The notes below the pieces were generated by a model that saw nothing but the letters and a program-made list of their open reading frames with translations, was not told the origin of the DNA and did no database searches. Positions 1 to 8,838 of a DNA stretch of 32,831 nucleotides are shown here, piece by piece. Source of the DNA: Acidobacteriota bacterium (GTDB lineage Bacteria; Acidobacteriota; Terriglobia; Acidiferrales; UBA7541). Every line of letters begins with the position of its first letter. The first letter of the stretch is position 1. The stretch covers positions 1-32,831 of the forward strand of contig QHYS01000038.1 in NCBI GenBank assembly GCA_003223325.1, read 5' to 3'. The position numbers and the translations under genes were made by a program.

Positions 1-1177
1 TCGTGCCCAGATGCCGCGAAATGATCTCGCCGAGCACAGACCGGAAATCGGTCGTCAGCGCGAGGTCGCGCCCTTCGTTGAGCTGCTCAGGGCCGAGCCC
101 TGGCCATTTGCCGTAAACTTTCCCGCCCTTTACCGGCCCGCCCAGCACAAACATGCAGTTGGCGTGGCCATGATCGGTGCCGCGATTGCCATTTTCGTGC
201 GCGGTGCGGCCGAATTCGGACATCGTGACCACGACGATATCGTCCATTCGGTCGCCCATATCCTGAGCGAAAGCCGCGAGCGATTGTCCGAGATCGTGCA
301 ATAAGTTCGCAAGCTGGCCCTGCGCCCCGCCTTCGTTGACGTGATTGTCCCAGCCCCCGGTATCCACGAACGTGACTTCGAGTCCGATATTGGCTTTGTG
401 AAGCTGGGCCACTTGCTTCAGTGCCTGGCCCACACGATTTCGCGGATAATCGGCGCCATTTTCAGGCTGGAGACGTGAAGGATCAGCTTTCCGCAACATG
501 TTGATGGCTTCGAACGTTTCGGTGCCGGTGCCGCGCAGCGCTTCGTCAACCGTTTGCGCATACAGGGTCTCGAAGCCGCCTTCCACCGCGGGCGATAGCG
601 CAAACACGCGGAACTGGCGCACGTCCGGCAGCGCGATGGCCGGTGCGGAACCGCGCAGCGTGAGCGGAAGATTTGGCCCCATGGCTACGGCGCGGAACGG
701 AGAAGCGCCCGGTTCGGGATCCGACTGCAGAGCGCGGTTAAGCCACCCGTCTTCGGTAGACTTCACGCCGGGCGTGCCCGATTCCATATAATCTTGCGCA
801 TCGAAATGCGAGCGCGTTGTATCGGGCGAACCCGCAGCGTGCACGATCGCAAGTTGCTGTTTGCGGAAAAAGGACATCAGCGGCGCGAGGCTGGGATGCA
901 GGCCGAAAAAGCCGTCCAGGTCGAGGGCCGCCAATTCGCCCCCCTGCCGAGGCTGCGGAATAGCGATGGTTGGACGGATACGATAGTAATTGGGTTCGGC
1001 AAAGGGCACCACGATATTCAGCCCGTCGGCGGCGCCGCGCTGGAAAAGCACGACGAGCTTCTTGCGATTGGGCGTGGGCGTCGCGGCGATGGCGCGGCGC
1101 AGGAATCCCGGCAGCGTGCTCATGCCGATCATGGCTACGCCGCCGTTCTTCAGAAATGCCCGTCGTGGTATGGTCAC
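1..1177 (-). CDS. DUF1501 family Tat-exported protein (partial, 3' end outside window)
   Basis: The reading frame is open from a GTG at 1177 to the window edge, about 392 residues, so the C-terminus is missing. The start is chosen because GGAGGGG lies 8 nt upstream. The N-terminus reads PRRAFLKNG, a twin-arginine (Tat) signal, so the protein is probably exported folded. Family hallmarks are an LFQRGAADGLNIVVP block near residue 45, a histidine-rich SHFDAQDYMESG block, and further on VDTGGWDNH and MSEFGRTAHENGNRGTDHGH, which resemble the metal-binding motifs of the alkaline-phosphatase/sulfatase fold. DUF1501 genes usually sit beside DUF1800 genes, as here, with 29 nt between them. The biochemical role is unknown. 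Confidence 0.9.
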   Translation of the reverse strand, partial: MTIPRRAFLKNGGVAMIGMSTLPGFLRRAIAATPTPNRKKLVVLFQRGAADGLNIVVPFAEPNYYRIRPTIAIPQPRQGGELAALDLDGFFGLHPSLAPLMSFFRKQQLAIVHAAGSPDTTRSHFDAQDYMESGTPGVKSTEDGWLNRALQSDPEPGASPFRAVAMGPNLPLTLRGSAPAIALPDVRQFRVFALSPAVEGGFETLYAQTVDEALRGTGTETFEAINMLRKADPSRLQPENGADYPRNRVGQALKQVAQLHKANIGLEVTFVDTGGWDNHVNEGGAQGQLANLLHDLGQSLAAFAQDMGDRMDDIVVVTMSEFGRTAHENGNRGTDHGHANCMFVLGGPVKGGKVYGKWPGLGPEQLNEGRDLALTTDFRSVLGEIISRHLGT

Positions 1178-1206
1178 CGTGATTCTCCCCTCCGTGGCAT
1201 CTTCTT

Positions 1207-3285
1207 TCAGCGTCTCTGGAATTCCGGCGCGCCCAGCACCAAGCCGGCGATCATGCCTTCGTTTACCTGCGTAATCGGATCATCCAGACTGGCTTGCAGC
1301 ACGCGTGGATCGCTCATCTGCTTCTCCAGCGTCTCCCGCGTTTGTTGAGACGCTTCTCCTGAAAGCAAAACGGAGATGGCTTGATTCAGCACCGCACCGG
1401 GCTGCCTGGCAGCGTCGCCTCCCAGCAGCTCACGAATCTCCGTTCGCACGCCAGGCAACCGATTCCCCGCCAGCGCCAGCGAATAGTTCAGGCGGTTGAG
1501 CAAAGCTCCGGTGCTCACCCAGGCGTCCGCTTTATCCAAGTAACCCGTGGGCGGCTGGCACTGATAAAGCGGCTCGCCGATTCGGCCCGTCCACTGCACC
1601 AGCGCAAGCGGCACATCGCTATCCGCTCCCACGGCGCGCGCCGCCGATGCTACTAACTCGAATGGCGTTTTGATCTTGGCGCGGTAAGCCTCGCGCGACC
1701 AGAAATCCGGCGAGTAGATCATGGTGTGCAGAACGGCGCGGATATCGCCGGCGGTGCTCTCGTAGGTTTGCGCCATGCGGTCCACCAGAGCGGCTGGCGG
1801 ATTATCGGAGACGAAATGTCGCGCAATCTCGAACGAAAGATGACGCGCTGTGTGCGGATCGCGCGCCAGCAGATCCAACACCTCTTCCCCATCCTTCATC
1901 CCGCCAGCATCGATCTTATGGCCGAGCACCATCTTCGGATTGGGATCATGGAGGCGTTCGTTAAACCAGAACTGCGGGTCCCGCTGCGGGTGCCGAATGG
2001 TCCAGCCCGTGAAGCAACGCGCCACTTCGACGACGTCCCCCTGTGAGTATCCTCCGTCGACGCCAAGCGTATGTAGCTCCATCAGCTCGCGGCCGTAATT
2101 TTCGTTCAAACCGCGCTCTTGCCTTTTAGCCTGATTTGGATTCGCGCCTAGAGGGCCTGGAGGAGGAAAAGGAGGTCTACCGAAAGGGCCCCCGAATCGA
2201 GCGCGATGGGCTCTGCGTTCCGCTTGTTCCTGCTGCAGGAGCCCCCACGCCTTGGGATCGACGCTCTGCCAGTTATCAAGAAAAAAAAGCATGGCCGGGC
2301 TTTTTGCCGTCGCCCCCAGAAGGTCGCGGAACTTGCCCATCGCGTGCGGGCGAATCGTGTCGCGCTCATAGGAGGTAAGCAGCCAGCGGTCCGCGCCCTT
2401 CCCGGCAAAGACGTTAAAGTGGTTGAACCAGAAATCCACCATCTGCTCGTAGAGCTGCTTTTCGCTGTTGACGGCGCGATCCATCTTGGCCATCGCCAAC
2501 TCGGCGATCACGCGCTGCGGCGTTTGGATTTGATCGTATTTCATCATCGGATTGGCGCGGGGATTGCCAGAGACGCTTTGGTTATTGAGGTTCTTGGCGC
2601 CAGGCAGAAGAATTTCCGCAAGCTCATCGGGAGCCATCGTCTGCGCCGACGCTTTGCCCGCGCCCTGCTGCGAGTTTCCGCTGGTCTGCGCGCTTTCCTG
2701 CCGGGAATCGTCATTCGGCTGTCCAGAATTCTGATCCGTCATCTGTTCTCGCTGGCTGTCTGCGGTCTGCTGGGTCTCCGCAGCCTGCCGCGAGGCCTGC
2801 AGTTTCTCTCGTTGCTCTTTACGATATTGCTGCGGGCTGACGCCCTCGCGCCGGGCGGCGACTTGTGGCCGAGGGAATCTCTCTAAGAGCGCTTCGGAGG
2901 ACATAGCGAGCGTCGGAAAGCGCGAGAGGCGCGATTGCAGTCGCGAGTCATTCAGAGATTCGGGATGAAGCTGCCGGTCAATCCACTTTGCCAGACCTGT
3001 ATCTCTGACTCGTTGCAGGTCGCCCGGCCGCGGGCCATAGCCCAGGCGGTTCAGCGCATGTACGATGGCTTGGTCTTCGGTCAGATCGGTGGGCGGTAAA
3101 CCCTTGAGACTTGTCGCCTGTCCCGAGCGGTTCAATTGCGGATCGCTAACCGCGTGTTCTGCGCCGCCCGCAGCCAGGTAGGGCAGCAGAATAATGAGAC
3201 TGGCACACATCAGGCTAGTCAGTGCAGCGAAAATAACGCCTACCCGTGGTGAGGAATGCTTGCGTCGCAGTCTTTGTGCGGCCAT
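1207..3285 (-). CDS. DUF1800 domain-containing protein
   Basis: About 692 residues. I chose ATG 3285 because GGGAG lies 7 nt upstream; a TTG eight codons earlier (3309) has no ribosome site. The N-terminus has a basic stretch and one hydrophobic segment (VGVIFAALTSLMCASLIILL), a signal anchor or signal peptide. The DUF1800 domain begins near residue 67 with the typical 'A..LNRLGYGPRPGDLQRV...G...WIDRQLHPE' pattern and runs to the C-terminus (NYGRELMELHTLGVDGGYSQGDV, CFTGWTI, HFVSDNPP). A Q/S/N-rich low-complexity insert of about 70 residues (roughly 147-217) and a P/G-rich patch make it longer than many relatives. It is the upstream gene of a DUF1800-DUF1501 pair; the function is unknown, probably at the cell surface. 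Confidence 0.9.
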   Translation of the reverse strand: MAAQRLRRKHSSPRVGVIFAALTSLMCASLIILLPYLAAGGAEHAVSDPQLNRSGQATSLKGLPPTDLTEDQAIVHALNRLGYGPRPGDLQRVRDTGLAKWIDRQLHPESLNDSRLQSRLSRFPTLAMSSEALLERFPRPQVAARREGVSPQQYRKEQREKLQASRQAAETQQTADSQREQMTDQNSGQPNDDSRQESAQTSGNSQQGAGKASAQTMAPDELAEILLPGAKNLNNQSVSGNPRANPMMKYDQIQTPQRVIAELAMAKMDRAVNSEKQLYEQMVDFWFNHFNVFAGKGADRWLLTSYERDTIRPHAMGKFRDLLGATAKSPAMLFFLDNWQSVDPKAWGLLQQEQAERRAHRARFGGPFGRPPFPPPGPLGANPNQAKRQERGLNENYGRELMELHTLGVDGGYSQGDVVEVARCFTGWTIRHPQRDPQFWFNERLHDPNPKMVLGHKIDAGGMKDGEEVLDLLARDPHTARHLSFEIARHFVSDNPPAALVDRMAQTYESTAGDIRAVLHTMIYSPDFWSREAYRAKIKTPFELVASAARAVGADSDVPLALVQWTGRIGEPLYQCQPPTGYLDKADAWVSTGALLNRLNYSLALAGNRLPGVRTEIRELLGGDAARQPGAVLNQAISVLLSGEASQQTRETLEKQMSDPRVLQASLDDPITQVNEGMIAGLVLGAPEFQRR

Positions 3286-3585
3286 TTTCGGGCTCCCGGC
3301 GAGTGACAAACTATTACGAGGAACGCCTGCAATCTCCTGAATTGTAAACCCATAGCGGAGCGAAAAGTTGTGCCCTCGCCGCCTTGCTGCGCAAGCCTAA
3401 CTCCCTTCTTCTTCGCCATTTTGAGGGCAGCGTCCCGCCCCCGGAAGCGGGCTTTTAGGATTTCCAGTTGGGACGGGAGCCGACCAAACACTCTTCGATT
3501 TCGCCGACAGACCAGGGATGTAATCAAGCCAATTCGGACGCGGGCTGCCGCGCGGTCCCGGATGTCGCGCGGTACTGAATAAGGG

Positions 3586-4827
3586 CTAATCACCCTGAAG
3601 AAGAACTAGGAATAGAACAAGATAGCGTTTGAGGTTCTGCGTCAGCAGAAAATGCTCTTTGACGTGCTGATGCCCATTTTCGCCGAGTATTCTGGCAAAG
3701 GAAGGATTGGCAAGCAGAAACCGAATTTGGTAGGCCGTCCCTTCCACCGAATGCACCAGCATTCCCGTAAGTTTGTGAATGACTTGCGAGGGAATGCCTC
3801 CGACGGCCGAAGCTACTACCGGCTTCTTCTTCCATAGTGCCTCGCTCACCGTCAGGCCAAAACCCTCCCGCAGCGATTTCTGGATCACGATCGTTGATCC
3901 CCGCTGCAAAGCATTGATTTGCAAGTGACTCCAGGGCGGTAAATTGAGGATGTGTATATCTGGATCATCCGCGGCGGCTTGCTCCACTTCGGCTAACACA
4001 GCCGCGCCTTCAGGATCGTCCGTTGCGCTGCCGCCCGCCAGCACCAGCTGGCAATCTTCATATTTTTTCACCAGGCGATAAGCGCGAATCACGCCCACCG
4101 GATCCTTGAGCCGATCGAAGCGCGAAATCTGCGTGAGAATCGGCCGCGTGGGATCGAGATGAAATTGTTCGAGAACGTTGCGCACGAACTCGGGGTCGAG
4201 AGCGCGATTCTTGTCCGCCAGCGGATCAATGTTGGGGAAAAACAGATATTGCGGAATGCGCAGGCCGCGCGTGAATTGAGGCGACGAAAACAGCGAGGCG
4301 TCATAGCGATCTACCCAAGGCTTGAGAAAGTCCCACACCTGAGCGTTCGGATAGGAGAGATCGATGTGGCAGCGCCAAACCCAGCGGTGCGGGCCGGAAT
4401 TGCGCTCGGCGATCAGCGCGACCGGCTGCGGGTCGTGAATGACGATGAAATCCTCATCGAACCGCATGCGGCGCCGGTTCTCTTCATTCGTGGCCAGAAA
4501 CGTCTCGAACCAGTCTGCCGCGCCGTCATATGGTGCGCCGTGCAGGGCGTTGTGAAAAGCCTTGGTGATATGAAAGAACTTCTCGCCTCCGGTGATCACT
4601 TCCCAGCGCGTCGGCACATTAACTTCTTCCATCAGGGGAACAAGCCGATTCAGGATTTCCGCCACGCCTCCGCCCACTGCGGTGGAATTGACCATTTTCA
4701 CGCGGCGTCCGGCTAGCCGGCGGGCCAGTTCCCGCAGCTCGTTGATTTCAGGCTCACCCACGATTGCGGCGTAGTCCTCGAGCACCGGCAGAACTGCGGA
4801 CGGTTTGGCAACTTCAGTTGTGCTCAT
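3586..4827 (-). CDS. treT: Trehalose synthase TreT-type glycosyltransferase (GT4)
   Basis: 413 residues, a full-length retaining GT4 glycosyltransferase. TreT enzymes make trehalose from NDP-glucose and glucose in one step. Visible marks are the N-terminal nucleotide-sugar transferase loop NSTAVGGGVAEIL (about residues 47-59), VWRCHIDLSYPN in the middle, the second Rossmann half beginning TQISRFDRLKDPVGVI, and the C-terminal donor-site block REGFGLTVSEALWKKKPVVASAVGG with the family E-x7-E spacing. The ATG overlaps the stop of the upstream DUF5752 gene as ATGA (4824-4827), so the two are translationally coupled. The acceptor specificity is inferred from family resemblance; another GT4 activity is possible. 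Confidence 0.85.
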   Translation of the reverse strand: MSTTEVAKPSAVLPVLEDYAAIVGEPEINELRELARRLAGRRVKMVNSTAVGGGVAEILNRLVPLMEEVNVPTRWEVITGGEKFFHITKAFHNALHGAPYDGAADWFETFLATNEENRRRMRFDEDFIVIHDPQPVALIAERNSGPHRWVWRCHIDLSYPNAQVWDFLKPWVDRYDASLFSSPQFTRGLRIPQYLFFPNIDPLADKNRALDPEFVRNVLEQFHLDPTRPILTQISRFDRLKDPVGVIRAYRLVKKYEDCQLVLAGGSATDDPEGAAVLAEVEQAAADDPDIHILNLPPWSHLQINALQRGSTIVIQKSLREGFGLTVSEALWKKKPVVASAVGGIPSQVIHKLTGMLVHSVEGTAYQIRFLLANPSFARILGENGHQHVKEHFLLTQNLKRYLVLFLVLLQGD

Positions 4828-5573
4828 CGGCTTTCCGGCGGCTCGAGAACATCCAGAATGCCTTGGCGCAGTTCGTCGAGAGTATTGTTGTAGAAATCGA
4901 TGCGATTGAGGCGGGCGGCGAGCCAGGGATGATCCAAGCTGTGCTCAATCCAAAAAGAGAAATCATTCGTCCGGAGTTGCAGCCGCAGCCTTGAATTGAT
5001 GAAGTGATAGTGCAGCGACTGATGTCCCAGGTGGCGAATTCCTTCGGCCAATTCGGTGAGCGTCCAGGCTGGCGATCCCGATGACACCGTCACTTCTCTC
5101 GCTTCGCAGAAATAGAAAGCCTCAAATGCCCGGCGGTCCGCCGCTTGTGGGTGCTCTTTCAGGTAATCGCTGACAATGTCCGCCAGAATTCCGCGCAAGT
5201 CCTCGAGCGACACGATCTCACGAAGGTCCACGATGGCTAACTGCTCCGCCAGAGCCGCTTCACTGCATGCGCTCAGCGCCCACTGCGCAAAATCGCAGGA
5301 AAAAGGCGTGTAATGATGCGCTTCCAGGCTTTGGAACGTATGATAAAAAATAGAGGCCTGCGGACAGCTCCGTAAACTTTTGGCTAACTCCCCGAGCGTT
5401 TCAACAGGCTCCGCCCCGATGCGAATCAGATAAGAGGCCGCCATGAACTGAAAGGGCTGGTCAGCTCGCTTCGCTTCGAGCAATGCCGTCATCGTGCTGG
5501 AAATTGGCCCGTCCTCCCCGTGAAATGGTTTATCGCGCGTCGCAAACGCGGTTCTACCGGTGAGATGCAACAC
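4824..5573 (-). CDS. DUF5752 family protein
   Basis: Up to 249 residues from GTG 5573; ATG 5492 (222 residues, beginning MTALLEAKRADQPF) is an equally plausible start, and neither has a strong ribosome site. The protein is soluble, with no signal peptide. The segment 'FQFMAASYLIRIGAEPVETLGELAKSL' and a histidine-rich YHTFQSLEAHHYTPFSCDFAQW block are typical of DUF5752, a family found next to TreT-type trehalose synthases. It is the first gene of the pair and overlaps treT by 4 nt. The tight coupling suggests a role with TreT in trehalose or compatible-solute metabolism; the molecular function is unknown. Confidence 0.8.
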   Translation of the reverse strand: MLHLTGRTAFATRDKPFHGEDGPISSTMTALLEAKRADQPFQFMAASYLIRIGAEPVETLGELAKSLRSCPQASIFYHTFQSLEAHHYTPFSCDFAQWALSACSEAALAEQLAIVDLREIVSLEDLRGILADIVSDYLKEHPQAADRRAFEAFYFCEAREVTVSSGSPAWTLTELAEGIRHLGHQSLHYHFINSRLRLQLRTNDFSFWIEHSLDHPWLAARLNRIDFYNNTLDELRQGILDVLEPPESR

Positions 5574-5720
5574 TCAGCCCAAAAGACATCCTCGATCATC
5601 GAAATGCCCACTGCGGCTAATGCAGGGCCGAACCTGCGAGCTGTCCACTTGCAACCCATGGCCTTGGGCTCTGATTTGCAGGCCGAACTGCGCGCGGGGG
5701 AAGAGAGCAGGGTAGGCCAT

Positions 5721-5739
5721 TCTAACGCGTTCTGTTAGA
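5721..5739. promoter_or_regulatory. Small inverted repeat in the divergent intergenic region
   Basis: TCTAAC (5721-5726) and GTTAGA (5734-5739) form a 6-bp inverted repeat with a 7-nt spacer, 31 nt before the proline dehydrogenase start and between two divergent genes. It has the size of a dimeric repressor operator, but six pairs can arise by chance and no regulator is assigned. Confidence 0.3.
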
Positions 5740-5770
5740 TTCTCAACGGCAAATCAAGCAAAAAGGGCGA

Positions 5771-6733
5771 ATGACGAACCCGCTGCGCAATCTGATCTTC
5801 TGGCTCTCGACAAAGAAAACAGTGACGCATAGCATCGGGCGCCTGGGCACGAGATATGGCTTCGCTCGGAGATTCATTGCTGGTGAGGCGCTCGACGAAG
5901 CGCTCCGAGCTATCGCTCCGCTTTCTCGTGACGGTCAGCCCATCATCCTCAATCATCTTGGCGAAAACGTCTCCACGCCTGAAGAGGCGCTAAGGGCCCG
6001 CGATGGTTACGTGCAGATCCTGCGCTCGTTGCGCGAGGCCGGCATCACCGGGAATATCGCTGTCAAGCTAACCCAGCTTGGGCTCGATCTCGATCCTCAA
6101 CTGTGCCTCTCTTTGACGCATGACATTGCCGCAGCGGCCGCAGCAATGGAGAACAGCATCGAGATCGACATGGAGGGCTCCGCCTACACGGAGGCAACCC
6201 TAAGAATCCTGGAAGAAATACAAAAACAACACGGCAATGCTGGCGTTGCCGTACAAGCCTATCTCTTTCGCAGCCAGGGCGACCTGCACAGGCTAGCGCC
6301 ACTCAAGCCGAAGATACGTCTAGTCAAGGGGGCCTATCGGGAACCGGCATCCATCGCGTTCCAGAAAAAGAGCGACGTCGACGGCAATTACCGGACGCTT
6401 CTGAATCAGATGCTGGACTGGCTCATTCACTCGGACGGCCCGGGTCTGCGTGTGGCTGTCGCCACGCACGATCCGGCGCTCATTGATTACGCCTGCGCAA
6501 AAATCCGGCAACTCAGTTTGCCCCCCAAACAATATGAATTCCAGATGTTGCTGGGAATTCGGCGTGACTTGCAGCAAAAAGTCCTCTCCCAAGGGCATCC
6601 CTTTCGCGTTTACGTTCCTTTTGGCGAAGCCTGGGTGCCCTATTTCATGAGGCGGCTTTCTGAGCGGCCGGCTAACTTATCCTTCGTCCTGCGAAGCCTG
6701 CTTGCGGAAAACAAGAAGACGAACTCCAATTAG
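5771..6733 (+). CDS. Proline dehydrogenase (monofunctional, FAD-dependent)
   Basis: 320 residues, the length of single-domain proline dehydrogenases rather than bifunctional PutA. It oxidises proline to pyrroline-5-carboxylate with FAD, usually feeding electrons to the quinone pool at the membrane. The TIM-barrel markers are present: ILNHLGENVST near residue 60, IAVKLTQLGLDLD, IEIDMEG, VQAYLFRSQGDL, RLVKGAYREP, VATHDP, EFQMLLGIR, and the C-terminal substrate-binding RVYVPFGEAWVPYFMRRLSERP, which holds the paired arginines that bind the proline carboxylate. An AAGGG lies just upstream of the ATG. No P5C dehydrogenase gene is adjacent, so the second catabolic step must be encoded elsewhere. Confidence 0.93.
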   Translation: MTNPLRNLIFWLSTKKTVTHSIGRLGTRYGFARRFIAGEALDEALRAIAPLSRDGQPIILNHLGENVSTPEEALRARDGYVQILRSLREAGITGNIAVKLTQLGLDLDPQLCLSLTHDIAAAAAAMENSIEIDMEGSAYTEATLRILEEIQKQHGNAGVAVQAYLFRSQGDLHRLAPLKPKIRLVKGAYREPASIAFQKKSDVDGNYRTLLNQMLDWLIHSDGPGLRVAVATHDPALIDYACAKIRQLSLPPKQYEFQMLLGIRRDLQQKVLSQGHPFRVYVPFGEAWVPYFMRRLSERPANLSFVLRSLLAENKKTNSN

Positions 6734-6895
6734 CCGCAGGTATCCTACGAGCGCAACCTCTTTCGGGTGAAACCAGAGCGTCCTGAGCCACATCGATAAG
6801 TAATGGAGCCCTTGAATCGTAGCTCAGAGTCGTGTATCAATATGCCGCAATCAGAGCGTCTGCGCACATCGCCCAAAAGGGCCCGAGGACTTAAG

Positions 6896-7849
6896 ATGAG
6901 AAATTCTATGTGGCTTTTGATGCCTGCCTTGTTGTCCATAATTGCCATCGCCGCTGAGTCTCCGCAACAAAATACTGAGGATCATCCAGCCTGGGCCTTC
7001 CTCGTCCCTGACGCGACTCCACCTGCGGGCACCGAGGCCAGCGGACCGATCAAAGTACCGGGCAGCACGAAGAGCTACACGCAAAAAGAAATCGATGATT
7101 TGGCCAATCCGCCAGATTGGTTCCCGGACGAGCACGGTCCTGCGCCGCAGATTGTTCGCGGCGGTGCCTCGAACAAAGGCTTTGCCTGCGGCTCCTGCCA
7201 TCTTTTTGCCGGGTACGGCCATCCTGAATCGGCCAACCTCGCGGGTCTTTCCGCCGATTTCCTCGTGCAGCAGATGGCCGACTTCAAAAGCGGAGACAGA
7301 ATCGATCCTGCCCGGATGAATACGATCTCTCAGGCCACCTCGGATGAGGATGCCAAGCAAGCCGCCGATTATTTCGCATCGCTCAAGCCGACCGTCTGGG
7401 TCAAAGTCACGGAAGCCGATACCGTGCCGAAGAGCTGGGTGAACGCAGCGCGCATGCGCCTGCCGCTGCCCAATGGAGGCACCGAGCCGCTCGGCAGCCG
7501 CATCATCGAACTGCCGCAGGATCCTGCACTCGCTACCGCACGCGATCCGAAGTCAGGCTTCATCGCTTACGTTCCGCCCGGCAGCATTGCCAAAGGTGAA
7601 ATGCTGGCCACCACTGGCGGCGGCAAGACAATTTCCTGCACCGTATGTCACGGCGACGGCTTGAAAGGCTTCGGCAACATACCCGAACTTGCAGGGCAAC
7701 ACCCGATCTATATTGCCCGGCAGCTCTTTGGTTTCAAGGCCGGAACAAGCAAATCAGCCGCGGCCCAGCAGATGCAAAAAGTGGTTGAGAACCTGACGAC
7801 GGATGACATCGTGGCGTTGTCTGCCTACGCAGCATCTCTGGCCCCCTAA
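6896..7849 (+). CDS. Di-haem c-type cytochrome
   Basis: 317 residues from ATG 6896, chosen because GAGGA stands 6 nt upstream and a signal peptide (MRNSMWLLMPALLSIIAIAAES) follows; the frame is open further upstream but without a ribosome site. Two CxxCH haem-attachment motifs are visible: ACGSCHLF about 100 residues in and SCTVCHGDG near residue 245, each followed by a possible axial methionine region (QMADF, QMQKV). The arrangement resembles two fused class I cytochrome c domains of the cytochrome c553/c4 type. It would be a periplasmic electron carrier. The partner is unknown; the neighbouring proline dehydrogenase is on the same strand but separated by about 160 nt. Confidence 0.88.
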   Translation: MRNSMWLLMPALLSIIAIAAESPQQNTEDHPAWAFLVPDATPPAGTEASGPIKVPGSTKSYTQKEIDDLANPPDWFPDEHGPAPQIVRGGASNKGFACGSCHLFAGYGHPESANLAGLSADFLVQQMADFKSGDRIDPARMNTISQATSDEDAKQAADYFASLKPTVWVKVTEADTVPKSWVNAARMRLPLPNGGTEPLGSRIIELPQDPALATARDPKSGFIAYVPPGSIAKGEMLATTGGGKTISCTVCHGDGLKGFGNIPELAGQHPIYIARQLFGFKAGTSKSAAAQQMQKVVENLTTDDIVALSAYAASLAP

Positions 7850-7989
7850 AGGCGTAGGGCGCAGCTCGCTTTGTGTTTGCGGGAGCCTCGCTCGATCCAT
7901 GTAAAATCTTTTTTAAGACGAGCACTTCTAGATACGCCGCGAGGTATTCTGGGGTCAGTAATGGCGGCTTGATTCAGGAGAACCCTTAG

Positions 7990-8349
7990 ATGAGAAAAGT
8001 CATAATTGCTTTGCTCGCCTCGGCCTCACTTCTGGCGGCCCTTTCAACAGTAAGTTTGGCTGATCAGAAAGCCCAGACGTTTACCGGCGAAATCATGGAT
8101 CAGCAGTGCGCGTTACTGGGAGGACATTCGATCATGATGAACCAGGGCGAGAGCGCCAAAGATTGCGCCAACCGCTGCGTGAGCATTGGCGGCAAGTATG
8201 TTTTGTTCGATAGCTCCAAAAAGACCCTCTATCAACTGGATGACCAGAAAAAGGCGCAGCTTTTCGCCGGCACCAAGGTCAAGATTACAGGCACCTACGA
8301 CACTTCTAGCAAAACAATACACGTCGCAAACATCCAGGCGGGCTCCTAG
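7990..8349 (+). CDS. Small secreted protein, DUF5818-like
   Basis: 119 residues with a clear Sec signal peptide (MRKVIIALLASASLLAALSTVSLA). AGGAG is 9 nt before the ATG. The mature part of about 95 residues begins 'QTFTGEIMDQQCALLGGH', contains three cysteines (MDQQCALL, KDCANRCV), and ends in a beta-rich 'KVKITGTYDTSSKTIHVANI' that looks like a small OB-fold or barrel. This resembles DUF5818, a family common in Acidobacteriota. It stands alone and is followed by a strong intrinsic terminator. The function is unknown. Confidence 0.82.
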   Translation: MRKVIIALLASASLLAALSTVSLADQKAQTFTGEIMDQQCALLGGHSIMMNQGESAKDCANRCVSIGGKYVLFDSSKKTLYQLDDQKKAQLFAGTKVKITGTYDTSSKTIHVANIQAGS

Positions 8350-8350
8350 T

Positions 8351-8384
8351 TCCGGCGACGGAGCTGGTCGCCGGACGCCTTTTG
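8351..8384 (+). terminator. Intrinsic terminator after the DUF5818-like gene
   Basis: A perfect 9-bp stem, TCCGGCGAC (8351-8359) with GTCGCCGGA (8367-8375), 7-nt loop, followed by CGCC and TTTTG. It starts right after the stop codon of the preceding gene. Confidence 0.75.
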
Positions 8385-8401
8385 TCAGCAGCCTTGAGGC
8401 C

Positions 8402-8644
8402 TTACACCCTCTTCGAGTCTGTGCGATAGCCCTTGAGGTGTGCCAAGGCTTCTCGCGCCATCGTTTCAACCACGTGGCTACTTCTGGTGATCCTGCCCAT
8501 GAGCATCGCGCCTTGAATGGTGGCTATGCAAAAGTCAGCCATGCGATTTTCATCGGCCGCTCGGGCCAGGCGGCCTAGTGATTTTTCTCTGACAAAAAAA
8601 ATGGCAAGCTTGTTTTTCGGGTTACGCCGGCAATACCCCGAAAT
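8402..8644 (-). pseudogene. TetR/AcrR-family regulator, C-terminal remnant
   Basis: On the minus strand a frame of about 80 codons is open from 8644 to a TAA at 8402-8404. Its last 45 residues (RMADFCIATIQGAMLMGRIT, then a helix ending ALAHLKGYR) match the ligand-domain C-terminus of TetR/AcrR repressors, where 'A.f..a.iQGAmLmaR' is characteristic. No helix-turn-helix is encoded upstream and the frame is closed by TGA at 8645-8647, so only the tail survives. The region up to 8838 shows no other gene. It is called from motif resemblance alone. Confidence 0.5.
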
Positions 8645-8838
8645 TCATCTCCATACTCTCGAAGAATGGCTGCGTGAAGATGGATGGGACCGCCGGGCCC
8701 TGCGATTTCGCCCTCCGAAAGTATGATTTCTGTCACTGCAATAGGTCTGTTTTGTAGGTTGCGGCTCCAGTCGCGACATTAAGCCGGGGCGCGCAGTCGA
8801 GGGATAGCTCCTCGATTTTGCCGAACGATCACGCTCCA

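Noticed and set aside
3240-3593. 117-codon minus-strand ORF overlapping the DUF1800 start
   Set aside because: No family resemblance, no ribosome site, and it overlaps the signal segment of a well-supported gene.
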